Assembly (NCBI GenBank): GCA_017848055.1
Contig: JAGALZ010000031.1
Span: 1 to 35,867, forward strand
DNA length: 35,867 nucleotides
Source: Oscillospiraceae bacterium
GTDB taxonomy: Bacteria; Bacillota; Clostridia; Oscillospirales; Ruminococcaceae
Reading direction: 5' to 3'
A program made the translations under genes and the position numbers. Positions 8,047 to 16,127 of this stretch are shown one piece after another; the stretch's first letter is position 1, and each line of letters starts with the position of its first letter. A model generated the notes under the pieces. The model did not search any database. It saw only the letters and a list, made by a program, of their open reading frames with translations, and was not told the DNA's origin.

Positions 8047-8162
8047 GATGTCTGATGACTCGGATTTTTCCGACAGACATTCGTTTTGTTGTCTCCTTTC
8101 TTTTGTTCTACACATAATTTTTTCTGATTTCAGGCAGAGCAGTGGCTCTGCCGATTTTTTTT
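8047..8162 (+). ncRNA. Candidate structured leader or small RNA of about 115 nt
   Basis: Bounded by the promoter at 8012-8040 and the intrinsic terminator at 8133-8162. The 5' part folds into a hairpin: CGATGTCTG pairs with CAGACATTCG (8046-8054 with 8074-8083), enclosing TCGGA-TTTT-TCCGA, with a one-sided ATGAC bulge. A pyrimidine-rich single-stranded stretch follows and contains TCTCCTTTC (8092-8100), complementary to a strong Shine-Dalgarno. It does not look like a riboswitch class I know. It could be a trans-acting sRNA or an attenuated leader for the YtaF-like gene. Confidence 0.5.
8133..8162 (+). terminator. Intrinsic terminator inside the 5' region of the YtaF-like gene
   Basis: Perfect 7-bp stem GGCAGAG / CTCTGCC (8133-8139, 8146-8152), 6-base loop, then GA and eight T residues. 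It precedes the coding start by 76 bases, so it either ends a small RNA or attenuates the gene. Confidence 0.8.
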
Positions 8163-8238
8163 ACTCTTTTCATTTTGTCACAATGAGAGAGCGATGCATA
8201 GAATATTGTGAAACTAAAAATCTCGGAGGCAATAATCT

Positions 8239-8853
8239 ATGCATTTAATCGAAATACTTGTTCTGGCGGCGTCGAGCTGTCTTGATGCTATGGGTGCCGC
8301 CGTCAGTTACCGTGTGTCGGGGATAAAGTTTCCGCTGCCGTCGGTTGTTGTTATGACTCTGGTGCACGGTGCGGGAATGGCATTTGCTCTTTTCTTTGCG
8401 GATGCGGTTTTGCCGTTCTCGACAGAAACCTGCGTCAAAATCGGTGCGGTGCTTCTTATACTCTTTGGCATTTTTGGGCTCTGGCGTGCAATGATGAGTG
8501 AGCAGGCAAAGGGGAGAATAATAAACCGGTTCAGATTCCTGTCGCTTTTCTTCGATGAAAAATATGCGGATAAGGACTGCTCGAGGTCTTTGTCCTGCAA
8601 GGAAACACTTCCGGTGTCGCTTGCCGTTGCAACAGACGCTTTTGCCGTGGGAATATGCGTCGGGCCTTCTCTCTCGGACAGCGGGAAAATCATTACTGCG
8701 CTTGTTACGCTGTTTGTGTGCTTTGCACTTGTCACAGCAGGACTTGCGTTCGGAAAGGGACTGCGAAAGCTTCTCGGCGACAGATTTGACCTGGGATTTA
8801 TTCAGGGAAGCTTCCTTCTGCTGATGGGCTTTTATATGTTGTTCACCAAATAA
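8239..8853 (+). CDS. YtaF/MntP-like membrane protein (putative metal exporter family)
   Basis: 204 residues with about six hydrophobic spans in two related halves, each beginning with a Ser/Thr-Asp-Ala segment: SSCLDAMGAAVSY near residue 12 and VATDAFAVGICVG near 133. This two-fold design with intramembrane aspartates is that of the MntP/YtaF family, membrane proteins linked to manganese export or, for YtaF, to sporulation. A GGAGGC site precedes the ATG. The leader has an internal terminator, so expression may be attenuated. Substrate not shown by sequence. Confidence 0.8.
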   Translation: MHLIEILVLAASSCLDAMGAAVSYRVSGIKFPLPSVVVMTLVHGAGMAFALFFADAVLPFSTETCVKIGAVLLILFGIFGLWRAMMSEQAKGRIINRFRFLSLFFDEKYADKDCSRSLSCKETLPVSLAVATDAFAVGICVGPSLSDSGKIITALVTLFVCFALVTAGLAFGKGLRKLLGDRFDLGFIQGSFLLLMGFYMLFTK

Positions 8854-8948
8854 TCACATTGCATCTATGGCGGCTACAAAAAATTATCTTTCGGAAACAA
8901 AAAATGTGTAGCATTTTACAAAGTAATAAAACAAAATAGTAAATATGC

Positions 8949-8978
8949 TTGACTTGATATGCTGTCGGGGTTTATAAT
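8949..8978 (+). promoter_or_regulatory. Promoter of the fused ABC transporter gene
   Basis: TTGACT (8949-8954), 18-base spacer, TATAAT (8973-8978). The -10 and spacer lie inside a long inverted repeat (8956-8995), described separately. Confidence 0.75.
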
Positions 8979-8995
8979 ATAATCGACGGCATATC
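8956..8995. promoter_or_regulatory. Possible operator: 12-bp inverted repeat around the -10
   Basis: GATATGCTGTCG (8956-8967) and CGACGGCATATC (8984-8995) match at 11 of 12 positions as an inverted repeat, with 16 bases between containing the -10. A dimeric regulator bound here would block the promoter. The regulator is unknown and no candidate gene is adjacent. The downstream arm can also pair with CATATGCC further along the leader. Confidence 0.5.
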
Positions 8996-9042
8996 TTGTT
9001 TTTTATACTCTATTCATATGCCATATCTGAAAGGAGAATTTT

Positions 9043-11694
9043 ATGCTCAGTCTGAAGAACATCGTAAAAGACTATTCAGTCGGCGATGAGGTTGTGCACG
9101 CACTTCGTGGCGTAAGCATTGATTTTCGCAAAAGTGAATTTGTTTCCATTTTAGGACAATCCGGCTGCGGAAAGACTACGCTCCTCAACATCATCGGCGG
9201 ACTTGACAAGTACACAAGCGGCGACCTTATCATTAACGGCAAGTCCACAAAGGAATACAAGGACAGGGATTGGGATACCTACAGAAACCACTCAATCGGC
9301 TTTGTCTTCCAGAGCTATAACCTTATTCCGCACCAGTCTGTTCTTGCAAACGTAGAGCTTGCACTTACACTTTCGGGTGTTTCAAAGTCGCAGAGAAGAC
9401 AGAGAGCTATTGATGCACTTACAAAGGTAGGTCTTGCAGACCAGATTCATAAAAAGCCAAACCAGATGTCCGGCGGTCAGATGCAGAGAGTTGCTATCGC
9501 AAGAGCTCTTGTAAACGACCCTGATATTCTCCTTGCAGACGAGCCTACCGGTGCGCTTGACTCGGAAACCTCAGTTGCTATCATGGAGATACTCAAGGAG
9601 ATTTCCAAGGATAAGCTCATCATCATGGTTACTCATAACCCTGAGCTTGCACAGCAGTATTCAACAAGAATCATAAAGCTCCTCGACGGTCAGATTACAA
9701 GCGACTCTATGCCTTATGAAATCTCCGAGGAAGAGGCAGCCGAGCTTGAAAAGCAGGCAGAGAATGCAAAGAAGGTAAAGAAAACCTCGATGTCATTTAT
9801 GACAGCACTTTCTCTTTCCCTCAACAACCTTATGACAAAGAAGGGAAGAACTTTCCTTACCTCGTTTGCCGGAAGTATCGGTATCATAGGTATCGCACTT
9901 ATTCTCTCACTTTCACACGGTGTTCAGGCTTATATAGACAGAGTTCAAGAGGAAACGCTTTCGAGCTATCCTCTCCAGATAGACAGACAGACTGTAGACT
10001 ATTCCGATATGTTCTCAACCATCTCGGAGGAAACAAGCGAGGGCTCCAAGCGTGAGGACGACAAGATTTATTCAAACGACGTAATGTACGGTATGATGAA
10101 TACCATGATGAGCCAGGTTATAACTAATAACCTCAAGGACTTCAAGGCATTCCTCGAGGACGAGAATGACGGCATCCGTGATTACGTTACCGATATTCAG
10201 TATACCTACACCACACCGCTCAACATGTACCGTGCAGATACAGACGGCGGACTTATCAAGGTAAACCCGACAACTATCTTTGAAGATATGTATGCGGCAA
10301 TGGGTATTGACTTTACAATGTCAGACAGCGCATCTTCAGTGTATACAGGCGCAATGTCTATGATGGGCGTGTTCGGTCAGATGCTCGACAATGAGGAGCT
10401 TTTAAACAGCCAGTATGATGTTATCGCAGGCAGAATGCCGACAAAGTACAACGAGGTTGTGTTCATCGTTGACGAGAACAACGGCGTTTCAGACTATGCT
10501 CTCTACGCACTCGGACTTCTTGACTTCTCCGAAATCGAGGAAATGCTCGACAAGGCTATGAAGGGCGAACAGATTGACGAAAACATCAGAGAGTCAACAA
10601 GCTATACTTTCGAAGAGATTTTAGGTATCGAGTTCAAGCTTATGGTCAATACCGACTACTTCGAGAAGCAAGGCGATAAGTGGGTTGACAGAACAAAGGA
10701 CGACGCTTACGTTGCAAGCAAGCTTGCAGATTGCGAAACAATCAAGATTGTAGGTATCATAAGACCTTCCGAGGACGCAGTTGCAACCTCTGCTTCAGGC
10801 AACATCGGTTACCGCAGTGACCTTATGGAAACACTCATAACAAAGGTTAACGAGAGCGAAATCGTAAAGCAGCAGAAAGAGAACCCTGAAATCGACGTGT
10901 TCACCGGACTTTCCTTTGAGAAGACAGAGCTTACAGAAGAAATGCTTATGCAGTATATCGCTACTCTTCCTGAGGAACAGCAGGCTGAAATGAACGGCTA
11001 CATCGAGCAGATGAAGACTATGGGTATGTCAATGGCTGATATTGTAAAGACCTTCGAGTCCCAGATGAATATGACAACCGCTGCAACCTATGACTCCAAT
11101 CTCTCCAAGCTCGGCGTTTCCGACCTTGATGACCCTCAGTCAATCCATATCTTCCCTAAGGACTTTGAGTCAAAGGATAAAATCGTTTCTAAGATTAACG
11201 ACTACAACGAAAAGGCAGGCGAGGGCAATGAGATTATCTACACAGATATAGTCGGCCTTATGATGAGCTCTGTTACAACAATCATCAACGCTATCAGCTA
11301 TATCCTTATCGCATTCGTTGCAATTTCACTCGTAGTTTCATCTATAATGATTGGTATCATCACCTACATCTCAGTTCTCGAGAGAACAAAGGAAATCGGT
11401 ATCTTAAGAGCTATCGGCGCTTCAAAGAAGGACATCTCAAGAGTGTTCAATGCCGAAACTCTTATCGTCGGCTTCTGTGCAGGTGCTATCGGTATCGGAG
11501 TAACAATCCTTCTGAATATTCCTATCAATATGATAGTAGTTCACCTGACCGATATCAGAAACCTTGCAAAGCTCCCTGTGGCAGGCGGAATCATCCTCGT
11601 GCTGATTTCAATGCTCCTCACATTTATAGCAGGCCTCTTCCCATCAAAGATTGCGGCAAAGAAGGACCCTGTAATTGCACTGAGAAGCGAATAA
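9043..11694 (+). CDS. Fused ABC transporter: MacB/LolD-type ATPase plus FtsX-like permease
   Basis: 883 residues. Residues 1-225 are the ATPase: Walker A GQSGCGKTT (38-46), signature MSGGQMQRVAIARAL (142-156), Walker B DILLADEPTGALD and the switch histidine in VTHNP. A first membrane span (about 268-290) leads to a 440-residue outside domain, then three spans of the FtsX type (about 745-880) with the characteristic LERTKEIGILRAIGA motif. This is the MacB layout, which moves peptides or lipids by mechanical transmission rather than classic import. The substrate is unknown; lantibiotic or host peptide export is a family-based guess. Promoter, possible operator and terminator all flank this single gene. 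Confidence 0.92.
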   Translation: MLSLKNIVKDYSVGDEVVHALRGVSIDFRKSEFVSILGQSGCGKTTLLNIIGGLDKYTSGDLIINGKSTKEYKDRDWDTYRNHSIGFVFQSYNLIPHQSVLANVELALTLSGVSKSQRRQRAIDALTKVGLADQIHKKPNQMSGGQMQRVAIARALVNDPDILLADEPTGALDSETSVAIMEILKEISKDKLIIMVTHNPELAQQYSTRIIKLLDGQITSDSMPYEISEEEAAELEKQAENAKKVKKTSMSFMTALSLSLNNLMTKKGRTFLTSFAGSIGIIGIALILSLSHGVQAYIDRVQEETLSSYPLQIDRQTVDYSDMFSTISEETSEGSKREDDKIYSNDVMYGMMNTMMSQVITNNLKDFKAFLEDENDGIRDYVTDIQYTYTTPLNMYRADTDGGLIKVNPTTIFEDMYAAMGIDFTMSDSASSVYTGAMSMMGVFGQMLDNEELLNSQYDVIAGRMPTKYNEVVFIVDENNGVSDYALYALGLLDFSEIEEMLDKAMKGEQIDENIRESTSYTFEEILGIEFKLMVNTDYFEKQGDKWVDRTKDDAYVASKLADCETIKIVGIIRPSEDAVATSASGNIGYRSDLMETLITKVNESEIVKQQKENPEIDVFTGLSFEKTELTEEMLMQYIATLPEEQQAEMNGYIEQMKTMGMSMADIVKTFESQMNMTTAATYDSNLSKLGVSDLDDPQSIHIFPKDFESKDKIVSKINDYNEKAGEGNEIIYTDIVGLMMSSVTTIINAISYILIAFVAISLVVSSIMIGIITYISVLERTKEIGILRAIGASKKDISRVFNAETLIVGFCAGAIGIGVTILLNIPINMIVVHLTDIRNLAKLPVAGGIILVLISMLLTFIAGLFPSKIAAKKDPVIALRSE

Positions 11695-11710
11695 TAAAGT
11701 ATAACGCTGT

Positions 11711-11742
11711 AAAACCGCCACTCGCTTTCGGGTGGCGGTTTT
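11711..11742 (+). terminator. Rho-independent terminator after the ABC transporter gene
   Basis: AAAACCGCCAC / GTGGCGGTTTT-type stem with a 9-10 base loop. The A-run and T-run on the two sides could let it work in both directions. Confidence 0.9.
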
Positions 11743-11764
11743 GTGTCTGCAGGGTCGGGGCTTC

Positions 11765-11794
11765 TTGACAAATGAGGGTGTAAGGGTTTATAAT
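11765..11794 (+). promoter_or_regulatory. Promoter of dapF-dapL
   Basis: TTGACA (11765-11770), 18-base spacer, TATAAT (11789-11794), 40 bases before the dapF start. Confidence 0.85.
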
Positions 11795-11834
11795 AAAGTG
11801 TCAGGGTACTGCCCTAAGAAAGGAGATTGCTCGT

Positions 11835-12689
11835 ATGAAACAGACAGAGAAGATGTTAAGATTTACAAAAATGCACGGCTGCGGAAACGACTATATCTAC
11901 TTTAATTGCTTTAAGGAGAATATCGACTGCCCCGAGGAGCTTAGCATAAGACTCTCGGACAGACATTTCTCGGTAGGCGGCGACGGAATTATTCTCGTGT
12001 GTCCTTCGGATGTGGCAGACGCTAAGATGCGTATGTTCAACGCCGACGGCTCGGAGGGTAAAATGTGCGGAAACGGAATCAGGTGCGTTGCAAAGCTCTG
12101 CTCGGACGAGGGTATTGTTTCGGGCGACAAAGTGGCGGTTGAAACCTTAAGCGGAATAAAGACAATCGAGCTTGTGAAGGAAAACGGCGTTGCGGTCGGT
12201 GCTAAGGTCGATATGGGAAAGGCGATTTTCGAGCCTGCACAGATACCCGTTTCACTCGACGGCGAGAGTGTTGTTTCAAGAGAGGTAAGCGTCGGCGGAA
12301 GCGAGTGGAAAATCACCTGCGTTTCCATGGGAAATCCGCACTGCGTAATTTTCACAAGCGGTATCGACGATATGGAGCTTGAGAAGATTGGCGTGCTTTT
12401 CGAAAATCATGAGATGTTCCCTGAGAGGGTGAACACTGAGTTTGTCGAGGTCATTTCCGACAGCGAGCTTAAAATGCGTGTCTGGGAAAGAGGCAGCGGC
12501 GAAACGTGGGCGTGCGGTACGGGTGCTTGTGCAACTGTAGCGGCGGCTGTTAAAAACGGAATCTGCAAGGCAGGTAAGGATGTAACGGTGCATCTGCGTG
12601 GCGGTGACCTTGTTATCAACTACACCGATGAGAGGGTATTGATGACGGGCGAGGCTGTAACTGCGTTTGAGGGTACTGTAAGAATATAG
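11835..12689 (+). CDS. dapF: Diaminopimelate epimerase
   Basis: Converts LL-diaminopimelate to the meso form, for lysine and peptidoglycan. The two catalytic cysteines are visible: Cys78 in GKMCGNGIRC and Cys227 in ETWACGTGAC. The N-terminal KMHGCGNDY block is also standard. 284 residues match the family. The ATG at 11835 has AAAGGAG 9 bases upstream. The LL-diaminopimelate it needs is made by the next gene product, DapL, 46 bases downstream in the same transcript. Confidence 0.97.
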   Translation: MKQTEKMLRFTKMHGCGNDYIYFNCFKENIDCPEELSIRLSDRHFSVGGDGIILVCPSDVADAKMRMFNADGSEGKMCGNGIRCVAKLCSDEGIVSGDKVAVETLSGIKTIELVKENGVAVGAKVDMGKAIFEPAQIPVSLDGESVVSREVSVGGSEWKITCVSMGNPHCVIFTSGIDDMELEKIGVLFENHEMFPERVNTEFVEVISDSELKMRVWERGSGETWACGTGACATVAAAVKNGICKAGKDVTVHLRGGDLVINYTDERVLMTGEAVTAFEGTVRI

Positions 12690-12735
12690 GTAATACATTC
12701 GGGCAAGGCTCTTGCCCATTACGGAGGTATATAAT

Positions 12736-13938
12736 ATGGTAAAAATCAATGAGAACTTTCTGAAGCTTCAGAAGAACTATCTGTTCATCGAGATTGCAAA
12801 GAGAATCAAGGCATTCTCTGCCGCAAATCCTGATGCAGACATTATCAGAATGGGTATAGGTGACGTTACACTTCCTATCGCTCCTGTAGTTGTAAAGGCA
12901 ATGAAGGCTGCCGCTGATGAGATGGGCGTTAAGGAAACCTTCAAGGGCTACGAGGATTCAGGTGCAGGCTATGACTTCTTAAGAGAGGCTGTTGCAAATT
13001 ACTACCAGGGCTTCGGTGCAGACGTAAATGCTGACGAGGTAAGAATCAACGACGGCGCAAAGAGCGACTGCGGAAACATTGTCGATATCTTCGGCGACGA
13101 CAATACAGTTTTAGTAACAGACCCTGCATATCCTGTTTATGTTGACACAAACCTTATGAGCGGAAGAAAGATTATCTACGCTGACTCAAACGAGGCAAAC
13201 GGCTTTGCCGCAATGCCGGACGATAATGTTCACGCTGACCTTATCTACCTTTGCTCACCTAACAACCCGACAGGCTCTGTTTACACAAAGGAGCAGTTAA
13301 AGCAGTGGGTTGACTACGCAATCAGACACGAGGCAATTATTATATTCGACGCTGCATACGAGTCATTTGTATCTGACCCTGAGCTTCCGAGAAGCATATT
13401 CCAGATTGAGGGGGCAAGAAAGTGCGCTATCGAGATGTGCTCACTTTCAAAGACAGCAGGCTTCACAGGTATGAGATGCGGCTACACAGTAGTTCCTAAT
13501 GACCTTGAGGTTACAGCTTCAAACGGCGAGAAGGTAAACATTGCATCACTTTGGGGCAGACGTCAGGGAAGCAAGTTCAACGGCGTTTCCTATCCTGTAC
13601 AGCGTGCGGCTGAGGCTGTATTTACCGCTGAGGGACAGAAGCAGATAAGAGAAGCAATCGACTACTACCGTGAAAATGCAAAGATTATCGCTTCAACTCT
13701 TGACGAAATGGGCATTTACTACACCGGCGGAAAGAACTCTCCGTACATCTGGCTCAAGTGCCCTAACGGTATGGGCAGCTGGGAATTCTTCGACAAGCTT
13801 CTTTCCGAGGCAAATGTTGTAGGAACACCAGGTGCAGGCTTTGGCAAGAACGGCGAGGGCTTCTTCAGACTCACAGCATTCGGCGACAGAGAAAGAACAA
13901 AGGAAGCTATGAAGCGCTTCAAGGCTATGAAATTCTAA
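12736..13938 (+). CDS. dapL: LL-diaminopimelate aminotransferase
   Basis: PLP enzyme that makes LL-diaminopimelate directly from tetrahydrodipicolinate, skipping the succinyl or acetyl branches. Counted from 12736, Asp205 (FDAAYE) and Lys239 (CSLSKTAGFTGMRCGY) fit the cofactor-binding aspartate and the Schiff-base lysine. SPNNPTG is the usual fold-type I motif. I chose 12736 because GGAGG lies 8 bases before it; an in-frame ATG at 12712 lacks a ribosome site. 400 residues is near the family length. The gene pair dapF-dapL makes meso-DAP together. A terminator follows. Confidence 0.96.
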   Translation: MVKINENFLKLQKNYLFIEIAKRIKAFSAANPDADIIRMGIGDVTLPIAPVVVKAMKAAADEMGVKETFKGYEDSGAGYDFLREAVANYYQGFGADVNADEVRINDGAKSDCGNIVDIFGDDNTVLVTDPAYPVYVDTNLMSGRKIIYADSNEANGFAAMPDDNVHADLIYLCSPNNPTGSVYTKEQLKQWVDYAIRHEAIIIFDAAYESFVSDPELPRSIFQIEGARKCAIEMCSLSKTAGFTGMRCGYTVVPNDLEVTASNGEKVNIASLWGRRQGSKFNGVSYPVQRAAEAVFTAEGQKQIREAIDYYRENAKIIASTLDEMGIYYTGGKNSPYIWLKCPNGMGSWEFFDKLLSEANVVGTPGAGFGKNGEGFFRLTAFGDRERTKEAMKRFKAMKF

Positions 13939-13956
13939 TATTTTAATATGTATATT

Positions 13957-13987
13957 AAGGAACGTCTCTTCGGAGGCGTTCCTTTTT
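13957..13987 (+). terminator. Rho-independent terminator of dapF-dapL
   Basis: AAGGAACGTCT-CTTC-GGAGGCGTTCC stem with a 4-base loop followed by TTTTT. Confidence 0.9.
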
Positions 13988-14028
13988 GTCAGGGCGTGTC
14001 AGATACGCCAGGTATTTTTGTGTCCCAC

Positions 14029-14057
14029 TTGATTTTGGCGTTTGTTTGTGATATAAT
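14029..14057 (+). promoter_or_regulatory. Promoter of sufC-sufB
   Basis: TTGATT (14029-14034), 17-base spacer, TATAAT (14052-14057). Confidence 0.75.
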
Positions 14058-14059
14058 AC

Positions 14060-14096
14060 TATGATGGTATACTCTGATGTAGCAAAGTATATCATA
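14060..14096. promoter_or_regulatory. Inverted repeat at the sufC transcription start, possible operator or 5' hairpin
   Basis: TATGATGGTATACT (14060-14073) and AGTATATCATA (14086-14096) are inverted repeats with a short gap in one arm. They sit just downstream of the -10, where a repressor or an RNA hairpin could control the Fe-S operon. No regulator gene is adjacent. Confidence 0.35.
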
Positions 14097-14151
14097 AGGC
14101 AGATTTCAAATAATAATGCCAAAGGAAAATTTCAAAGAACGGAGTATTGAA

Positions 14152-14889
14152 ATGCTTGAGATAAAAAATCTGTCCTGGACTGCTCCGGACGGAAGAAAAA
14201 TCATCAACGACATAAGCCTTGATATCCCAAACAAGAAGCTTATTGTCATCACAGGCCCTAACGGAAGCGGAAAGACCACCCTCGCAAAGGTTATTGCAGG
14301 TGTGGAAACAGCCGAGAGCGGCTCTGTCCTTCTCGACGGAGAGGATATCTCCTCTCTCAACATTACCGAAAGAGCAAAGAAGGGAATCGGTTTTGCATTC
14401 CAGCAGCCGGTACGCTTCAAGGGTATCTCGGTAAGGGATTTGCTTATGCTTGCAAGCGGCGGCACCGCTACCGACAGACAGCTTGAGGAAACACTTTACA
14501 AGGTTGGTCTTCAGCCTGAAAAGTATCTGCACAGAGATGTTGACGCACATCTTTCGGGCGGCGAGATAAAGAGAGTCGAGATTGCGACAGTTCTTCTTCG
14601 CAATTCTAAGTTTATGCTCTTTGACGAGCCTGAGGCAGGTATCGACATCTGGAGCTTCAACAACCTCATCGACGCATTCTCGTCACTTAAAAAGAACACG
14701 GACTCGTCAATTATCATTATCTCCCACCAGGAGAGAATCTTAGCTATCGCTGACGAAATTGTGCTTCTCAAGAACGGCAGAATTAAGGAACACGCCGCTA
14801 AGGACGATATTTTCCCGAGACTTTTCTGCATGAACTCAGAGAACTGCGGCAAGAAGCGCTGCGGATGTCCAAAGGAGGTTAAGGCATAG
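14152..14889 (+). CDS. sufC: SufC/SmsC-like Fe-S cluster assembly ATPase with Cys-rich tail
   Basis: Cytoplasmic ABC-type ATPase that drives Fe-S cluster building on its SufB/D partner. Walker A is GPNGSGKTT, the signature LSGGEIKRVEIA, Walker B FMLFDEPEAGID and the switch His in IISHQE; EPEAGID and GGEIKR are SufC-like. ATG 14152 is chosen because GGAG lies 7 bases upstream (an in-frame ATG at 14116 has none), giving 245 residues. The last 20 or so residues hold four cysteines with spacing C-x5-C-x4-C-x-C, an addition not in classical SufC. The stop overlaps the next start by one base (TAGTG), so the two are translationally coupled. Confidence 0.9.
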   Translation: MLEIKNLSWTAPDGRKIINDISLDIPNKKLIVITGPNGSGKTTLAKVIAGVETAESGSVLLDGEDISSLNITERAKKGIGFAFQQPVRFKGISVRDLLMLASGGTATDRQLEETLYKVGLQPEKYLHRDVDAHLSGGEIKRVEIATVLLRNSKFMLFDEPEAGIDIWSFNNLIDAFSSLKKNTDSSIIIISHQERILAIADEIVLLKNGRIKEHAAKDDIFPRLFCMNSENCGKKRCGCPKEVKA

Positions 14890-15809
14890 TGAACAGTATT
14901 ACACAGGACCTGCTCTCTATCGTTGCTGACTTCGGTGGCAAATTCGAGGGAGCATACAATATCCGTCAGGACTGCCAGAGCGTTGCTAGACAGTCTACTG
15001 ACAATGTAAAGATTGAAAATAAGACCGACGGAAAGCCGGGTATCGACATAAAGATTGCACCGAACACAAAGGGCGAGAATGTATATATCCCTGCCTGCAT
15101 CACAAAGAGCGATGTTGACGACCTTGTTTATAATGATTTCTATGTAGGCGAAAATGCCGATGTAACAATCATCGCAGGCTGCGGAGTGCACACAGATGAC
15201 TCCGAGGCTTCAAGACACAGCGGTGTGCATCGCTTCTTCCTTTCAAAGGGTGCAAAGGTTCTCTACATCGAAAAGCACGTTGGAACAGGTATTGACGACG
15301 GAAACCGTGTCATCAACCCTGTTACCGACGCTGAAATCGGCGAGGGTGCGATTCTGGAGATGGATACATCCCAGCTCGGCGGTGTTTCCGCTAGCTCAAG
15401 AAAGTGCACAATAAAGCTCGACAAGGAAGCAAAGCTCATCATCAGAGAACGTCTTATGACCGACTTCAACCAGACTGCAAGTACAGATTTTGTTGTTGAG
15501 GTAAACGGCGAGGACGCTTCCGTAAACCTCGTGTCACGTTCTGTTGCAAAGGGCAACTCCTACCAGGAGTACCGCTCAAAGATTATCGGTAATGCACGCT
15601 GCACAGGTCACTCTGAGTGCGACGGAATCTTGGCTGACAACGGCAAGGTGAACGCAGAGCCTGCTCTTATCGCAAACTGCAAGGACGCAGAGCTTATCCA
15701 CGAGGCAGCTATCGGAAAGATTGCAGGCGAGCAGATTTTAAAGCTCCGTACACTCGGTCTTACCGAGGAAGAAGCCGAGGCTACTATCATTAACGGCTTC
15801 TTAAAGTAA
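14889..15809 (+). CDS. sufB: SufB/SmsB-like Fe-S cluster scaffold protein
   Basis: 306 residues with the SufB/SufD beta-helix core and the C-terminal family block HEAAIGKIAGEQI...GLTEEEAEATIINGF. It is much shorter than classical SufB (about 460-490) and lacks the N-terminal part, matching the minimal two-gene SMS-type systems of anaerobes, where SmsC and SmsB work without SufS/SufU. A cysteine-rich set (for example in IIAGCGVHTD, NARCTGHSECD, IANCKDAE) could bind iron or sulfur. The start is GTG, overlapping the sufC stop by one base. No desulfurase gene is present nearby. Confidence 0.88.
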   Translation: MNSITQDLLSIVADFGGKFEGAYNIRQDCQSVARQSTDNVKIENKTDGKPGIDIKIAPNTKGENVYIPACITKSDVDDLVYNDFYVGENADVTIIAGCGVHTDDSEASRHSGVHRFFLSKGAKVLYIEKHVGTGIDDGNRVINPVTDAEIGEGAILEMDTSQLGGVSASSRKCTIKLDKEAKLIIRERLMTDFNQTASTDFVVEVNGEDASVNLVSRSVAKGNSYQEYRSKIIGNARCTGHSECDGILADNGKVNAEPALIANCKDAELIHEAAIGKIAGEQILKLRTLGLTEEEAEATIINGFLK

Positions 15810-15814
15810 ACAAT

Positions 15815-16123
15815 GCACCTAAGCATATAAGACTAATGGCTATATAGAGATATTATAGGGATTTATCGGGGGAAACCTTTCTGAAGAAAGTTTCTCCCCC
15901 GAACCCCCTTACAAAGACTTTTAATATGATTTCAGCCCCATAGGGTACCTATCACAATCACGAGAATTTAGAAAGTTCTCTCTGATGAGTACCCTATGGG
16001 GCTGAAATTTTATTACAAAAGTTTTAGGAAAGGAGTTTGAGGAATAACCCTTTTTCAAAAGGGTTTTCCTCAATAGGTCTTATAATACTTCTATACGACC
16101 ATTAGCCTTATATGTTTGCGTGC
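15815..16123 (+). repeat. Palindromic cloverleaf repeat, copy C, complete
   Basis: Fills the whole space between the sufB stop and the stop of the convergent membrane-protein gene. Parts: left outer arm (15815-15866), hairpin CGGGGGAAAC...TCTCCCCCG (15867-15901), a 19-bp perfect inverted repeat (15930-15948 with 15989-16007) whose loop contains an 8-bp inner hairpin GAGAATTT / AAGTTCTC, hairpin TTGAGGAATA...TTTTCCTCAA (16037-16073), and right outer arm (16074-16123). The outermost 25 bases of the two arms match at about 21 positions as inverted repeats, and similarity continues inward, so an outer stem of about 50 bp encloses three hairpins. Confidence 0.92.
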
Positions 16124-16127
16124 TTTA

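Noticed and set aside
8041..8238. yybP-ykoY manganese riboswitch before the MntP-like gene
   Set aside because: I could not find its conserved loop sequences; the leader has a different layout.
8048..8248. 66-residue open frame between the promoter at 8012 and the YtaF-like gene
   Set aside because: No ribosome site, and it runs through the hairpin and terminator; the structure points to RNA, not protein.
14511..15191. 226-residue minus-strand frame across sufC-sufB
   Set aside because: Antisense to two confidently identified genes and without a plausible start.
15867..16073. CRISPR array suggested by repeated palindromes
   Set aside because: Elements are dispersed, about 300 bp each, with no regular spacers and no cas genes.
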